Below, piece after piece: positions 18,192-29,689 of a stretch of 52,039 nt of DNA. Position numbers and translations under genes: made by a program. The notes beneath the pieces were generated by a model that did no database searches, had not been told where the DNA came from, and worked only from the letters and a program-made list of their open reading frames with translations. The DNA comes from Chloroflexota bacterium (GTDB lineage Bacteria; Chloroflexota; Anaerolineae; Anaerolineales; Anaerolineaceae). The stretch covers positions 1-52,039 of the forward strand of contig JAKQFH010000004.1 of NCBI GenBank assembly GCA_029556265.1. Direction: 5' to 3'. Within the stretch, counting starts at the first letter, position 1; each line of letters starts with the position of its first letter.

Positions 18192-18708
18192 GCTTCCTCC
18201 GCTCCCAGAAAGGTGTCACATCCATGACGTCCTTGCCGCGCTCAATCGCGACTGCCTGGGGAGACTTTAACTGACCAAGCGCGTCAAACGTCGCCTGAAC
18301 GATGTTCAGCATATTGCTGCTGCCCATCGATTTGGTCAGGATGTCCTTGATACCAGCGGCTTCGCAAACCGCGCGCACACCGCCAGCCGCGATGACACCG
18401 GTGCCAGGCGAGGCGGGTTTGAGCAAAACTTTCGCGCCGCTCTGTTTGCCAAAGACTTCGTGAGCAATGGTTGTGCCCAGCAGGCTCACATCACGCATAT
18501 TCTTTCTCGCGTGGTCCGACGCTTTGCGCATCGCGTCTGAGACAGCGCCGGCTTTTCCGATACCCAGCCCAACCTTGCCGTTGTTATCCCCCACCACGAG
18601 GGTCACGCGGAAGGAAAACCTCCGACCGCCTTTAACAACCTTGGCAACCCGGGCGATATCGATTACGCGTTCATCAAGAGTAGTTTCTTCGTTTTGATAG
18701 TCGTCCAT
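18184..18708 (-). CDS. rpsE: 30S ribosomal protein S5
   Basis: uS5, 174 residues, involved in mRNA entry and decoding fidelity. The double-stranded RNA-binding-like N-terminal domain contains [20 protein letters not shown] and GLGIGKA. The C-terminal domain has the [19 protein letters not shown] stretch. It lies 12 nt downstream of rplR and overlaps rpmD. Confidence 0.97.
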   Translation of the reverse strand: MDDYQNEETTLDERVIDIARVAKVVKGGRRFSFRVTLVVGDNNGKVGLGIGKAGAVSDAMRKASDHARKNMRDVSLLGTTIAHEVFGKQSGAKVLLKPASPGTGVIAAGGVRAVCEAAGIKDILTKSMGSSNMLNIVQATFDALGQLKSPQAVAIERGKDVMDVTPFWERRKHG

Positions 18709-18720
18709 ATTTTCCTCAGC

Positions 18721-19086
18721 TTAGAATTCCAGCCCACCCTTGCGAGCGCCGTCAGCCAGAGCTTTAACGCGGCCGGTATAATAATAACCACCGCGATCCA
18801 TCACGACGGATTTTATGCCCTGTTCCAATGCCCGCCTGGCGATTTCTTCGCCAACCAGCTTGGCTTGCTCAGCCTTCGGTTTTCCCTTGACTGCGTCGCG
18901 CATTTGCACATCCACCGTAGAAGCGGAAACCAGCGTCGTGCCGCTGTGATCATCGATCACCTGCACGTAAATCTCGTTAATGCTGCGGTATACATTCAGG
19001 CGTGGGCGTTCCGGGGTTCCAAATATCTTCTTGCGAACCCGCGCGTGACGACGTAATCGAGCTGCGTTTCTTGATTTATTTGCCAT
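18721..19086 (-). CDS. rplR: 50S ribosomal protein L18
   Basis: uL18, 121 residues, a 5S rRNA-binding protein of the central protuberance. [20 protein letters not shown] and the C-terminal [20 protein letters not shown] are diagnostic. Its RNA partner, 5S rRNA, is also encoded in this window (51924-52039). It follows rplF by 11 nt. Confidence 0.97.
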   Translation of the reverse strand: MANKSRNAARLRRHARVRKKIFGTPERPRLNVYRSINEIYVQVIDDHSGTTLVSASTVDVQMRDAVKGKPKAEQAKLVGEEIARRALEQGIKSVVMDRGGYYYTGRVKALADGARKGGLEF

Positions 19087-19097
19087 AGTCTTTACCT

Positions 19098-19646
19098 CTA
19101 CTTACCGGTCTTTCCAGCCTTACCAGCCTTCAGTTTCACAAACTCGCCCTGGTAACGGATACCTGTGCCTTTATAGTGCTCTGGTGGTCGAATTTCGCGC
19201 AGGTTCGCGGCAACCTGCCCAACCTGTTGGCGGTCGCGCCCTTTCACCTTCACCAGGCGGGCTTTAGACTCCACTTCAAAGGTGATGCCCTCAGGCGCGG
19301 GGAATTTAACCGGGTGCGAAAAACCAACGTTAAGCACCAGGTCGTTTCCATTCAATTCCGCGCGATAGCCAACGCCGTTGACTTCCAGAACGCGTTCGAA
19401 ACCCTTTGAGACGCCCTGAACCATATTGTTCAGCAGCGCGCGGGTGGTGCCGTGCAAGGCGCGCACGCGCGGTTCATCATTAGGTCGTTCAATGATTAAG
19501 TGACCATCTTCCAGCTTGATGCCAATCTCAGGGGAAAACGTCTCTTCCAGGTGTCCAAGCGGACCTTTGACGGAGACTGTGTTTCCCTCAATCTTGACCT
19601 CAACGCCAGCGGGGATGGCGATAGGTAATTTTCCGATTCGCGACAT
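19098..19646 (-). CDS. rplF: 50S ribosomal protein L6
   Basis: uL6, located at the base of the L7/L12 stalk near the sarcin-ricin loop. The start at ATG 19646 ([15 protein letters not shown]) gives 182 residues; five more upstream codons are open but not conserved. The two tandem domains are visible, the second ending in the signature [17 protein letters not shown] short Lys/Gly-rich tail ([10 protein letters not shown]) follows. Confidence 0.97.
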   Translation of the reverse strand: MSRIGKLPIAIPAGVEVKIEGNTVSVKGPLGHLEETFSPEIGIKLEDGHLIIERPNDEPRVRALHGTTRALLNNMVQGVSKGFERVLEVNGVGYRAELNGNDLVLNVGFSHPVKFPAPEGITFEVESKARLVKVKGRDRQQVGQVAANLREIRPPEHYKGTGIRYQGEFVKLKAGKAGKTGK

Positions 19647-19654
19647 TTTTGCTC

Positions 19655-20068
19655 CTACCAAATCTTGCAGAGGATCTCACCGCCGACGCCAACCTTGCGG
19701 GCGCGCTGACCGGTCATGATCCCCTTGGGGGTTGACAAGATCGCGATACCGATACCGGAGAGCACCCACGGGATTTCATCCCGGGAGGTATACACGCGGC
19801 AGCCGGGGGTGCTGACGCGCTGCAGACCGGTGATAATCGGACGGCGGTGGCGGCGTTCGCCGATGTACTTCAGCTTCAGGCGCAGCACTTTGCTGCCGTT
19901 GGCTTTTCCTTCAACAACTTCATAACTCTCAAGGTAGCCTTCTTCCTGCAAAATGCGGGCGACTTCTTCCTTGATTTTTGAATTCGGCATCACCACCAGG
20001 CTCTGACCGGCCATGGCAATGTTGCGAATTCTGGTTAACATATCGGCAATTGGATCTGAAATAGTCAT
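19655..20068 (-). CDS. rpsH: 30S ribosomal protein S8
   Basis: uS8, 137 residues from ATG 20068 (MTISDPIADMLTRIRN). It binds helix 21 of 16S rRNA, and in E. coli it represses the spc operon by binding the rplE region. The C-terminal motif GIGIAILSTPKGIMTGQRAR is conserved. The frame is open upstream but runs into rpsN. It is followed by rplF 8 nt later. Confidence 0.96.
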   Translation of the reverse strand: MTISDPIADMLTRIRNIAMAGQSLVVMPNSKIKEEVARILQEEGYLESYEVVEGKANGSKVLRLKLKYIGERRHRRPIITGLQRVSTPGCRVYTSRDEIPWVLSGIGIAILSTPKGIMTGQRARKVGVGGEILCKIW

Positions 20069-20088
20069 ATCTCTCCCTCCAGGCCAAA

Positions 20089-20271
20089 TTACCAGGATGA
20101 TTTCTTTACCCCAGGGATTTTTCCCTGAAGCGCCAGTTCTCTGAAACAAATTCGGCACAAACCAAACTTGCGCATATATCCACGCGGTCTCCCACAAATC
20201 CGGCAGCGATTAACTACCTGGTTGGGGTATTTGCGTCGCATTTCGCGGTACATCATACACTTTTTAGCCAT
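20089..20271 (-). CDS. rpsN: 30S ribosomal protein S14, type Z
   Basis: uS14 of the short zinc-binding type, 60 residues. Cys23, Cys26, Cys39 and Cys42 ([20 protein letters not shown]) form the zinc site. The ATG overlaps the rplE stop by one base. This type is common in Gram-positives, thermophiles and Chloroflexota, and replaces the 100-residue zinc-free version of enteric bacteria. Confidence 0.97.
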   Translation of the reverse strand: MAKKCMMYREMRRKYPNQVVNRCRICGRPRGYMRKFGLCRICFRELALQGKIPGVKKSSW

Positions 20272-20816
20272 TAGTTTCCTTTCCTGAAGGGCATGCCAAA
20301 CTTGCTTAGCAGCTGCCGCGCGTGATCATCGTTCTCTGCTGTGGTCACAATGCTCACTTCCATCCCACGGACTTTATCAATCTTGTCGTATTGAATCTCA
20401 GGGAAGATTAGCTGCTCCTGCAGACCCAACGTGTAGTTGCCGCGGCCGTCAAACGCGTCGGCTGAGATGCCGCGAAAGTCGCGGACGCGCGGCAGCGCGA
20501 TGTTGATTAAGCGGTCCAGAAAAGCCCACATCTTCTCTCCGCGCAAAGTAACCTTGACGCCGATTTGGCGGCCTTCGCGCAGCTTGAAGTTGGAAATCGC
20601 TTTCTTGGCGGCGATTACAACCGGCTTCTGTCCGGTGATAATCGTCAGGTCGTTCACAGCCGCTTCCAGCGCTTTCGGGTTGTCCAGCGCTTCGCCGACG
20701 CCGATGTTCACGACCACTTTGACGATCCTGGGCGTCTGCATCACGTTTTTCAGACCCAGTTCCTTGAACAGAGCCGGCGCAATGTCATTCTTGTATTGTT
20801 CTTGTAGTTTATTCAT
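20271..20816 (-). CDS. rplE: 50S ribosomal protein L5
   Basis: uL5, 181 residues, a 5S rRNA-binding protein that contacts P-site tRNA. Conserved regions are [19 protein letters not shown], the [20 protein letters not shown] block and [16 protein letters not shown]. It lies 17 nt downstream of rplX and overlaps rpsN by one base. Confidence 0.97.
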   Translation of the reverse strand: MNKLQEQYKNDIAPALFKELGLKNVMQTPRIVKVVVNIGVGEALDNPKALEAAVNDLTIITGQKPVVIAAKKAISNFKLREGRQIGVKVTLRGEKMWAFLDRLINIALPRVRDFRGISADAFDGRGNYTLGLQEQLIFPEIQYDKIDKVRGMEVSIVTTAENDDHARQLLSKFGMPFRKGN

Positions 20817-20833
20817 AGCAACTCACTTGCGCC

Positions 20834-21232
20834 TTATTTGCCAGCGCCGCTGTCGTCCGCGGCGGGCTTAACAGACGCGCGCTTCTTGGCGGCGGGTTTG
20901 GTTTCTGCTTTGGCAGTTTTCGCTGGCGCTTTCTTCGCGGCAGCTTTGGCAGGCTTGGCTGCCTTGCCCTTTCCACTGCTCTTTTCCGCGCCCGATTTCA
21001 CAAGTTCCACATTGGAAATATGGATCGGGGCCTCAAATTCACGGATGCCGGAAGGGATCGTTTTGCTGCCCGATTGAGTCTGCTTCTGATGTTTTTTCAC
21101 CAGATTGACACCCTGCACAACCAAGCGCTCTTCTTTAGGTAAAACCCGGATTACTTCACCGATCTTCCCTTTGTCAACTTCATCACCGCGGGTAACCTTG
21201 ACCTGGTCACCTTTTCGTATTTTCATCTTCAT
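20834..21232 (-). CDS. rplX: 50S ribosomal protein L24 with long Ala/Lys/Pro-rich tail
   Basis: uL24 initiates 50S assembly. The start at ATG 21232 has an AGGAG site 7 nt upstream and gives 132 residues. The KOW core (about 1-78) has KGDQVKVTRGDEVDKGKIGE and NLVKKHQKQTQSG. After about residue 80 comes a 50-residue low-complexity extension (AKPAKAAAKKAPAKTAKAE) resembling histone-H1-like basic tails. Typical L24 is 100-110 residues, so the tail is an addition. Confidence 0.94.
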   Translation of the reverse strand: MKMKIRKGDQVKVTRGDEVDKGKIGEVIRVLPKEERLVVQGVNLVKKHQKQTQSGSKTIPSGIREFEAPIHISNVELVKSGAEKSSGKGKAAKPAKAAAKKAPAKTAKAETKPAAKKRASVKPAADDSGAGK

Positions 21233-21253
21233 GTATTCACTCCTACTCAATGG

Positions 21254-21625
21254 CTACAGCACTTCCGGAGCCAATGAAACAATTTTCATAAAGCCTTTTT
21301 CACGCAGTTCGCGTGCAACCGGCCCGAAAATACGGGTTCCGCGCGGATTAACTCCGTCATTATCCAGAATTACCACGGCGTTGTCATCAAAACGAATGCT
21401 GGATCCGTCCGGTCGGCGGTATTCTTTGCTGACGCGCACAATTACCGCCTTGACGATATCGCTCTTCTTCACCGACGCCTGGGGAGAGGCGCTCTTAATC
21501 GTGCCGATGACAATATCCCCGACGTAGGCGTAATGCCTGCGGGTGCCGCCAACCACCTGGATGACCAGCATTTCTTTGGCGCCGGTATTGTCTGCAACTG
21601 TTAACCGAGCCTCCTGCTGTATCAT
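21254..21625 (-). CDS. rplN: 50S ribosomal protein L14
   Basis: uL14, 123 residues, at the subunit interface and the binding site of the silencing factor RsfS. The N-terminus [18 protein letters not shown] and the segment [20 protein letters not shown] are highly conserved. Its ATG overlaps the 3' end of rpsQ by 4 nt, so the pair is coupled. Confidence 0.97.
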   Translation of the reverse strand: MIQQEARLTVADNTGAKEMLVIQVVGGTRRHYAYVGDIVIGTIKSASPQASVKKSDIVKAVIVRVSKEYRRPDGSSIRFDDNAVVILDNDGVNPRGTRIFGPVARELREKGFMKIVSLAPEVL

Positions 21626-21912
21626 TCTGCATCCCCTCCGGAGATTTCATCAAGCTCACCCGCTTCGCGGATTTCAGCTTTGATAACTTTCTCAACTATC
21701 CAGCGCTTCGTAGCCGAAAGCGGGGCGGATTCCACAATGCTGACTTTGTCGCCAACGTGGCAATTCAATTCATCATGGGCTTTGTAAACCTTGCTTCCGC
21801 GGACCACTTTGTGGTACAGCGGGTGCTGATACGTGCGGGAAACTTCCACGCTGACGGTCTTGGCAGTTTTCGCGCTGGTGACCGTACCGATAAGACGGCG
21901 ACGTTTGTTCAT
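21622..21912 (-). CDS. rpsQ: 30S ribosomal protein S17
   Basis: uS17, 96 residues from ATG 21912 ([11 protein letters not shown]), which has a GGAAGG site 5 nt upstream; the longer open frame upstream lies inside rpmC. The OB-fold core [13 protein letters not shown] and [19 protein letters not shown] is conserved. The C-terminal 12 residues are acidic, slightly longer than usual. Overlaps rplN by 4 nt. Confidence 0.96.
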   Translation of the reverse strand: MNKRRRLIGTVTSAKTAKTVSVEVSRTYQHPLYHKVVRGSKVYKAHDELNCHVGDKVSIVESAPLSATKRWIVEKVIKAEIREAGELDEISGGDAE

Positions 21913-21913
21913 C

Positions 21914-22117
21914 TTAACCTTCCTTCCCTTCACGTGCTCGCTGCGCAAGGATGGTCTCAAAACGCGCGATCTGACGGCGGGTAATCTTAAAGCGGCTGGT
22001 GTCGGTCAGCTGACCTGTCACCATCTGGAACCGTAAATTCATCAGTTCCTGCCTGGAATCCATCAACTTATTTTTAATTTCTTCCGTAGAAAGTTCTCTT
22101 AATTCCTTGTTGTTCAT
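21914..22117 (-). CDS. rpmC: 50S ribosomal protein L29
   Basis: uL29, 67 residues, a small helical hairpin at the tunnel exit near SRP and trigger-factor docking sites. [18 protein letters not shown] and the [18 protein letters not shown] helix are typical. Overlaps rplP by 4 nt and is followed after 1 nt by rpsQ. Confidence 0.96.
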   Translation of the reverse strand: MNNKELRELSTEEIKNKLMDSRQELMNLRFQMVTGQLTDTSRFKITRRQIARFETILAQRAREGKEG

Positions 22118-22539
22118 GAACCTTCTCCTGCCATTTCTTTCGAAATTATCTTGGTGCGAAAACCAAGTTTATAGCGGGCGCGCTGCAGGGCTTTCAGAGC
22201 GGAATCCTCATCCGTACCGCCGACTTCAAATAACACTCTGCCGGGGCGAATGACTGCCACCCAATGGTCAACTGAACCCTTCCCCTTCCCCATGCGGGTT
22301 TCAGCGGCGCGCTTGGTGTACGGTTTATCCGGGAATACACGGATCCACACCTTACCGCGGCGCTTAAGCTCGTGCACAATGGCCCGGCGGGCGGCTTCAA
22401 TCTGGCGGGCGCTCATATAGCTGCATTCCAGCGATTTCAATCCATAATCTCCGAAGCTGACATCCACGCCGCGTTGGGCTTTGCCCTTCATGCGGCCGCG
22501 CATCTGCTTACGGTATTTAACTCTCTTTGGCATCAACAT
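22114..22539 (-). CDS. rplP: 50S ribosomal protein L16
   Basis: uL16, 141 residues, placed near the A-site tRNA. The core [17 protein letters not shown] and the C-terminal [20 protein letters not shown] are conserved. Of two in-frame ATGs, 22539 has a GAGG site at 9-nt spacing, while 22533 (MPKRVKY, the usual N-terminus) has it at 15 nt; I chose the former. Confidence 0.96.
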   Translation of the reverse strand: MLMPKRVKYRKQMRGRMKGKAQRGVDVSFGDYGLKSLECSYMSARQIEAARRAIVHELKRRGKVWIRVFPDKPYTKRAAETRMGKGKGSVDHWVAVIRPGRVLFEVGGTDEDSALKALQRARYKLGFRTKIISKEMAGEGS

Positions 22540-22567
22540 AGTCCACTACCTCACAATTACCTAATAA

Positions 22568-23245
22568 TTACTCGCTGATATAGACGCCTTCGGTGGCTTC
22601 AATCTTCTCTTCAGCCATACCCATGACGATGCCGCGATAAATCCAGACCTTGATACCGATCTGTCCGTAAGTGGTGGAGGCTTCTGCCCGGGCAAAATCG
22701 ATGTCCGCGCGCAGGGTTTGCAGCGGAACGCGGCCCTCACGCAGCGTCACCCGCCGTGCCATTTCCGCGCCGGATAGACGCCCGGAAACGGTCACTTTAA
22801 TCCCACCCGCTCCCTGACGAAGTGCCTGTTGAATGGCGCGCTTCATCGCCCGGCGATAACTGATGCGGCGTTCCAACTGACCGGCAATGTTCTGGGCAAC
22901 CAGATAAGCGTCGGTGTCAGGATTTTTGATTTCCTTAACGTCCAGGTCCACTTTCTTGCCCGTGAGGGCTTCCAGTTCCTGCCGTAAAATTTTCACGCTT
23001 TCGCCCTTCTTGCCAATGAGCACGCCGGGTTTGGCGGTGTGCAAAGACACCTTCACCTTGCCCGGATAGCGCTCAATTTCGACGCCGGAAACGCCAGCGC
23101 GTTCGGCGCTCTTCAGCACCAGTTCGCGAATGCGCAGGTCCTGATGCAGCTGCTCTGTGTAATCGCTGCCCTCAGCATACCAGCGGCCCAACCAGGGTTT
23201 GTTGATGCCCAGGCGAAAACCAATTGGATGTACTTTTCGACCCAT
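22568..23245 (-). CDS. rpsC: 30S ribosomal protein S3
   Basis: uS3, 225 residues, forming part of the mRNA entry channel. The start MGRKVHPIGFRLGI is universal. The KH domain has PGVLIGKKGESVKILR, and the C-terminal domain contains GIKVTVSGRLSGAEMARR. It is 28 nt downstream of rplV. Confidence 0.97.
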   Translation of the reverse strand: MGRKVHPIGFRLGINKPWLGRWYAEGSDYTEQLHQDLRIRELVLKSAERAGVSGVEIERYPGKVKVSLHTAKPGVLIGKKGESVKILRQELEALTGKKVDLDVKEIKNPDTDAYLVAQNIAGQLERRISYRRAMKRAIQQALRQGAGGIKVTVSGRLSGAEMARRVTLREGRVPLQTLRADIDFARAEASTTYGQIGIKVWIYRGIVMGMAEEKIEATEGVYISE

Positions 23246-23272
23246 AATTACTCCTTAACTCTCTCTCCGGTC

Positions 23273-23614
23273 CTACTCGATCTCACGCAGTATCACGGTA
23301 ACATGGGAACTGCGGCGCAGCAGGGGCTTAAAACGTCCGCGCGCGCCAAACGCTCTCCACTTACGTGTAGGACCCTCGTCCGCGTAAATACTGTGGACAA
23401 CCAGGTCTTCCCGACTGACACCAAAATTCTCTTCCGCGTTAGACATCGCGGAGTAGAGCAGTTTGCGAACAGGTTCGGCTGCTTTGTTCGGCGTCAGGCT
23501 CAGGATGCCCAGCGCATCAACGACTTTTTTACCACGGACCAGATCCACCACCAGGCGGGCTTTCTGGGCGGATGTTGAGAGGTTGGATAAGCTTGCTTTA
23601 ATTTCGTGTGCCAT
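23273..23614 (-). CDS. rplV: 50S ribosomal protein L22
   Basis: uL22, 113 residues from ATG 23614 with a GAGG site 5 nt upstream; its beta-hairpin lines the exit tunnel and is the macrolide-resistance site in other bacteria. Conserved parts are STSAQKARLVVDLVRGKKV and GPTRKWRAFGARGRFKPLL. It lies 7 nt behind rpsS. Confidence 0.96.
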   Translation of the reverse strand: MAHEIKASLSNLSTSAQKARLVVDLVRGKKVVDALGILSLTPNKAAEPVRKLLYSAMSNAEENFGVSREDLVVHSIYADEGPTRKWRAFGARGRFKPLLRRSSHVTVILREIE

Positions 23615-23621
23615 CCCTGCC

Positions 23622-23894
23622 TCACCTAGCTGATTTTTCCTGAACATGTCCGCGGAACCAGCGAGTCGGGGCAAATTCGCCCAGGCGGTGACCCACCATG
23701 TTGTCAGTCACATAAATCGGCACATGCCGGTGTCCATCATGCACGGCGATAGTGTGGCCGACCATCTGCGGGAAAATGGTGCTGGCGCGGCTCCAGGTGC
23801 GAATAACCTTCTTGTCGCCCTTGGCGTTCATCTCTTCAATACGCTTCAAAAGTTTCGGGTCTACAAATGGCCCTTTTTTTAATGATCGAGACAT
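23622..23894 (-). CDS. rpsS: 30S ribosomal protein S19
   Basis: uS19, 90 residues, in the 30S head. [18 protein letters not shown], then [20 protein letters not shown] and [16 protein letters not shown], are all canonical. It is followed closely by rplV. Confidence 0.97.
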   Translation of the reverse strand: MSRSLKKGPFVDPKLLKRIEEMNAKGDKKVIRTWSRASTIFPQMVGHTIAVHDGHRHVPIYVTDNMVGHRLGEFAPTRWFRGHVQEKSAR

Positions 23895-23925
23895 CTTATC
23901 GTCCTTTTCTGCTTCTCACCCACCA

Positions 23926-24765
23926 CTAGCGCCGTTTGGCCTTCGAGCGATGGCGAATGATCATTTTATCTGTCCGCTTGTTCGTGCGGGTCTTGTATCC
24001 CAGGGTCGGCTTACCCCACGGGGTCTTCGGACCGGGCATACCAATTGAGGTGCGGCCCTCACCACCACCGTGAGGATGGTCGCGGGGAGACATAGCGGTG
24101 CCGCGAACTTCGGGGCGCAGGCCCATATGGCGGGCGCGGCCTGCTTTGCCAAGCTTCACATTGCTGTGATCCACATTACCAACCTGGCCAATGGAAGCGC
24201 TGCATTCCTGCAAAACCAGACGCACCTCACCGGAAGGCATACGCACATGGGCGTACTTGCCCTCTTTCGCCAGCAGCTGCGCAGATGAGCCCGCTGAACG
24301 TCCGATTTGGGCGCCCTTGCCGGGCTGCAGTTCAATCGCGTGGATGGTAGTGCCAACCGGAATGTTTGCCAGAGGCAAATTATTGCCGGGTTTTATTTCT
24401 GCCTGAGCGCCAGAAACGAGCACGTCCCCGACCTTCACGCCCAGCGGCGCGAGGATATAGCGCTTTTCACCATCCGCGTAAACCAGCAGCGCCAGGCGCG
24501 CGGTGCGGTTGGGATCATATTCAATCGCGCTGACCTTGGCAGGAATGCCGGCTTTGTTGCGCAAAAAATCTACCACGCGGATCTGACGTTTGGAACCGCC
24601 GCCGCGATGGCGAACAGTCACCCGGCCAAGCGCGTTGCGGCCGGCTGTTTTCTTGCCAGTCACAAGCAAGCTGCGTTCCGGGCGGTCCTTCGTAATTTCT
24701 TCGAAGGTATAGCTGGTGCGGTGCCGCTGGCCAGGAGTCTTGGGTTTGTATATCTTAACTGCCAT
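23926..24765 (-). CDS. rplB: 50S ribosomal protein L2
   Basis: uL2, 279 residues, essential near the peptidyl-transferase centre. [38 protein letters not shown] and the loop [13 protein letters not shown], with the conserved functional His, are all present. Its ATG overlaps the rplW stop by one base. Confidence 0.98.
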   Translation of the reverse strand: MAVKIYKPKTPGQRHRTSYTFEEITKDRPERSLLVTGKKTAGRNALGRVTVRHRGGGSKRQIRVVDFLRNKAGIPAKVSAIEYDPNRTARLALLVYADGEKRYILAPLGVKVGDVLVSGAQAEIKPGNNLPLANIPVGTTIHAIELQPGKGAQIGRSAGSSAQLLAKEGKYAHVRMPSGEVRLVLQECSASIGQVGNVDHSNVKLGKAGRARHMGLRPEVRGTAMSPRDHPHGGGEGRTSIGMPGPKTPWGKPTLGYKTRTNKRTDKMIIRHRSKAKRR

Positions 24766-25070
24766 TAGTCCACTCCTTCAAAAACAGGAATGCTGTCTTC
24801 CGCTGCCAAAGTCACAATCGCTTTCTTGTAACCGCTGGTGCGCAGTGCCAGGCGGCGCGTGCGCGAATTGCGGTGGGACTTGGCAGGGAGATTAATGATA
24901 TTGACGCGCAGGACGGTTACATCAAACGCGGTTTCCACGGCGGTTTTCACCATTTCACGGGTCGCGTAGCTGGCGACTTCGAACACGTATTGATGCAGTT
25001 TGCCAGCCAGATAGTTTGATTTTTCCGTCACCACAGGGCGCCGCAGGATATCAAAAACGGAGTTGCTCAT
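24765..25070 (-). CDS. rplW: 50S ribosomal protein L23
   Basis: uL23, 101 residues, docking site for trigger factor and SRP at the tunnel exit. [20 protein letters not shown] at the start, and the [17 protein letters not shown] region, identify it. It follows rplD by 14 nt and overlaps rplB by one base. Confidence 0.97.
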   Translation of the reverse strand: MSNSVFDILRRPVVTEKSNYLAGKLHQYVFEVASYATREMVKTAVETAFDVTVLRVNIINLPAKSHRNSRTRRLALRTSGYKKAIVTLAAEDSIPVFEGVD

Positions 25071-25084
25071 TCTGCTTCACCTTC

Positions 25085-25714
25085 CTATCCCAGATAACTC
25101 TTAATCACGTCTAGTGAAGCGAGCGGGATAATTACTTTTTCATACTGCAGCAAATCGCGGATGTTCAGATAATTCGCCTGCAGAAGCTTGGAATTATCCA
25201 GGTTGCGTCCGGATTTGATGACGTTTGTATACGTTTCACTTTTATCGGGCACCAGCACGAGCGTGCGCGCGTCCCCTGTCAGGGCTTTCAGTGCTTTGGA
25301 AAATAAACTCGCTTTAGGTTCAGCCAGAGCCAGGTCGCTCACCAATACCAAACCGTTCTCCATCGCCTTCACGGTCAGCGCGGAGCGCAGTGCTGCCCGG
25401 CGCATTTTCCGGGGCATCTCCTGGGTGTAGTCGCGCGGTTTCGGCGTATGGACGCGGCCGCCGCCAACCCATTGGGCGGAAATCCGGCTGCCCTGGCGGG
25501 CGCGTCCGGTACCCTTTTGGCGCCAGGGTTTGGCGCCGCCGCCGGCAACTTCGCTGCGGCGTTTGGTGCTGTGCGTTCCAAGGCGGGCATTCGCCATCTG
25601 GCGCAGGTAAGCCTGGTGCATCAAATCCACATTCACTTTTGCCGCGAAAATTTCATCGGGCAATTCAACCGTGCTGGATTTTTCTCCTTGTAAGTTAAAA
25701 ACATCTGCTTTCAT
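25085..25714 (-). CDS. rplD: 50S ribosomal protein L4
   Basis: uL4, 209 residues from ATG 25714, which has a GGAG site at 9-nt spacing; five more codons are open upstream. The internal loop that enters the exit tunnel has [19 protein letters not shown]. In E. coli L4 autoregulates the S10 operon through the leader. Here no leader precedes rpsJ in the usual way, but a 254-nt gap lies just upstream of rplC. Confidence 0.96.
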   Translation of the reverse strand: MKADVFNLQGEKSSTVELPDEIFAAKVNVDLMHQAYLRQMANARLGTHSTKRRSEVAGGGAKPWRQKGTGRARQGSRISAQWVGGGRVHTPKPRDYTQEMPRKMRRAALRSALTVKAMENGLVLVSDLALAEPKASLFSKALKALTGDARTLVLVPDKSETYTNVIKSGRNLDNSKLLQANYLNIRDLLQYEKVIIPLASLDVIKSYLG

Positions 25715-25743
25715 GATAGCTTTCTCCATTTATCACAAGCCGG

Positions 25744-26376
25744 CTACTGCTTGCGAGCCTCTTTGATGATTACGGTTCCACCTTTAGGGCCCGGAACAGA
25801 GCCGTGCACTGCGATCAAATTGCGCTCGGCGTCTACCAACGCGACGCGCACATTTGAGGAAGTGACCTGAACATTGCCCATGTGGCCAGGACCACGCTTT
25901 CCTTTGAAGACGCGCCCGGGGGTCGTCGTCGCCCCGGAAGAGCCGGGGGAACGCTGCCGGTCAGACTGACCATGCGTGCGCGGACCGCCGCGAAAGCCGT
26001 GCCGCTTCATCGCGCCGGCAAAGCCCTTGCCTTTGCTGACCCCGATGACATCCACATGCTCGCCTTCCGCGAATACGGAAGCGTCGAGTTTGTCGCCCGC
26101 GTTGATTCCATCCAGTTTTTTGGTGCGGAATTCGCGCAGCACGCGAACAGGCGGCAGGTCGTTGACTTTCAGGTGTCCCAGGTGCGCTTTCGTCAAACGC
26201 TTGGGTTTCACCTCGCCAAAAGCCAGCTGCACAGCGTTGTAACCGTCTGTTTCCGCGGTCTTCACCTGGGAAACAAAACAAGGCCCAGCTTCGAGTAAAG
26301 TCACCGGCACAGCCGCGCCGTTTACATCGAAGATCTGGGTCATACCGATCTTTCTTCCAATAAGCCCTTTAAACAT
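25744..26376 (-). CDS. rplC: 50S ribosomal protein L3
   Basis: uL3, 210 residues, an early 50S assembly initiator with a loop near the peptidyl-transferase centre. GLIGRKIGMTQIFD at the N-terminus and KGKRGPGHMGNVQVTSSNV in the C-terminal half are diagnostic. It has an AGGAG site and is preceded by an unusually long non-coding gap after rpsJ. Confidence 0.97.
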   Translation of the reverse strand: MFKGLIGRKIGMTQIFDVNGAAVPVTLLEAGPCFVSQVKTAETDGYNAVQLAFGEVKPKRLTKAHLGHLKVNDLPPVRVLREFRTKKLDGINAGDKLDASVFAEGEHVDVIGVSKGKGFAGAMKRHGFRGGPRTHGQSDRQRSPGSSGATTTPGRVFKGKRGPGHMGNVQVTSSNVRVALVDAERNLIAVHGSVPGPKGGTVIIKEARKQ

Positions 26377-26630
26377 TCTATTCTCCTGTTAAGTATCTTT
26401 CTTTGCGAGACTGTCAGCATGGGCAAGCTGCATCATCTCCGCGCAATTCAGTTAATGGACCCTGTGTAGCCTTTCTGCCCACGCGGGTGCGCATTCTTAA
26501 ATTGCCTGTTCAGGTCGCCGCAAGGGCAACCTTATATTTTTACCACAACCCTGCCTTCTCTGCAAGGGTTGAAGCGGTCTTCTTTTGTAACGATTCCCTC
26601 GGCACGCTCACGCAAGCGCCCTTGGCAACC
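26377..26630 (-). promoter_or_regulatory. Long rpsJ-rplC intergenic region, possible promoter/leader
   Basis: This 254-nt gap splits rpsJ from rplC, which are usually adjacent. It contains an inverted repeat (26546-26552 with 26565-26571, partly extended inward) and two direct copies of ATATAAGGTTGCC on the minus strand. The first copy covers the end of rpsJ (near 26625-26637) and the second is near 26527-26539. A possible promoter (TTGCAG, 17 nt, TAAAAA with a TGG extension) overlaps the hairpin. No open frame of merit was seen. It could be a leader for S10-operon control. Confidence 0.4.
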
Positions 26631-26939
26631 TTATATCTTGATTTCGATATCCACGCCCGCGGGCAGATTCAAACGCATCAGCATATCAATTGTCTTGGAA
26701 TCGGGTTCCAGAACGTCGATAAGGCGGTTATGCGTCCGGATCTCAAAGTGCTCCTGCGAATCTTTATCAATGAAAGTGGAGCGGCGCACGGTATAGCGTT
26801 CGAGCCGGGTCGGCAGCGGGATCGGGCCAAGAACTTTGGCGCCGCTGCGTTCCGCCGTCTCCACAATCCGTTTGGCGGACTGGTCAAGAATGCGGTGATC
26901 GTATGCTTTCAATCGAATTCTTATCTTTTGTTTTGCCAT
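26631..26939 (-). CDS. rpsJ: 30S ribosomal protein S10
   Basis: uS10, 102 residues from ATG 26939 ([15 protein letters not shown]); also NusE of the antitermination complex. [19 protein letters not shown] and the C-terminal EIKI end are typical. It is separated from fusA by a 96-nt gap in which tuf would usually lie, and from rplC by 254 nt. It is therefore attached to the str cluster rather than to the rest of S10. Confidence 0.97.
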   Translation of the reverse strand: MAKQKIRIRLKAYDHRILDQSAKRIVETAERSGAKVLGPIPLPTRLERYTVRRSTFIDKDSQEHFEIRTHNRLIDVLEPDSKTIDMLMRLNLPAGVDIEIKI

Positions 26940-27035
26940 AATCTTCCTAATCAATTCCTAAGTTGTTGCTTTCGCTATTTCCACCCGCGCCGAAGCGCTG
27001 GTTTCCTTCAATCTGAACGGCTGCCCTTTTTTACG

Positions 27036-29108
<2,073 letters not shown>

Positions 29109-29138
29109 TAAAAAAACCTGTATTATGCTTACCCGGAA

Positions 29139-29609
29139 TTACATGCGGAAGTGGGAGAACGCGCGGTTGGCTTCCGCCATCTTGTGCGTTTCTTCCTTGC
29201 GGCGGATTGATGCGCCCTGGTTTTCAGCCGCGTCCATCAGTTCGCCCGCCAGCTTCTCGGAATAAGACTTTCCAGAACGGGCGCGGGACGCGCTGATAAT
29301 CCAACGCATGGCCAGAGTCAGCCGGCGCTCGGGAGAAACCTCCATAGGCACCTGGTAAGTCGCGCCGCCAACACGGCGGGGGCGGACTTCCATGAGCGGG
29401 CTGACGTTCTTGAGCGCCTGCTCAAAAACTTCCACGCCGTCTTTACCGGTTTTCGCCGCAATCATATCGATAGCGTCGTAAACAAGGCTGGTCACGGTGC
29501 TTTTCTTGCCGTTCAACATAATGCGGTTAATCATCATCTGGATATGGGTGTTGTTGTAACGCACATCCGGCAGGACTTCCCGTTTTTCTGGTTTGATTCT
29601 TCTTGACAT
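29139..29609 (-). CDS. rpsG: 30S ribosomal protein S7
   Basis: uS7, 156 residues, a primary binder of the 3' domain of 16S rRNA. RRIKPEKREVLPDVRYN, the KKSTVTSLVYDAID helix and RVGGATYQVPMEVSPERR are conserved. A GAGGAG site lies 5 nt from the ATG. An imperfect long hairpin in the rpsL-rpsG gap (29636-29670) is placed as the S7 translational operator is in E. coli. Confidence 0.97.
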   Translation of the reverse strand: MSRRIKPEKREVLPDVRYNNTHIQMMINRIMLNGKKSTVTSLVYDAIDMIAAKTGKDGVEVFEQALKNVSPLMEVRPRRVGGATYQVPMEVSPERRLTLAMRWIISASRARSGKSYSEKLAGELMDAAENQGASIRRKEETHKMAEANRAFSHFRM

Positions 29610-29635
29610 AATTGCTCCTCAATCAAATACAAGCA

Positions 29636-29670
29636 AGACAAGCGCGTTCATCAGGTGAACGCGTCTGTCT
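29636..29670 (-). promoter_or_regulatory. Hairpin in rpsL-rpsG gap, candidate S7 operator
   Basis: A 7-bp perfect inner stem (29644-29650 with 29656-29662) is extended by a C-G pair, a G-U pair, one mismatch and a 5-bp outer stem (29636-29640 with 29666-29670). It fills most of the 80-nt intercistronic region. No U-tract follows, so a terminator is unlikely. Confidence 0.45.
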
Positions 29671-29689
29671 TTGCCACAAAGCCTCCGGG

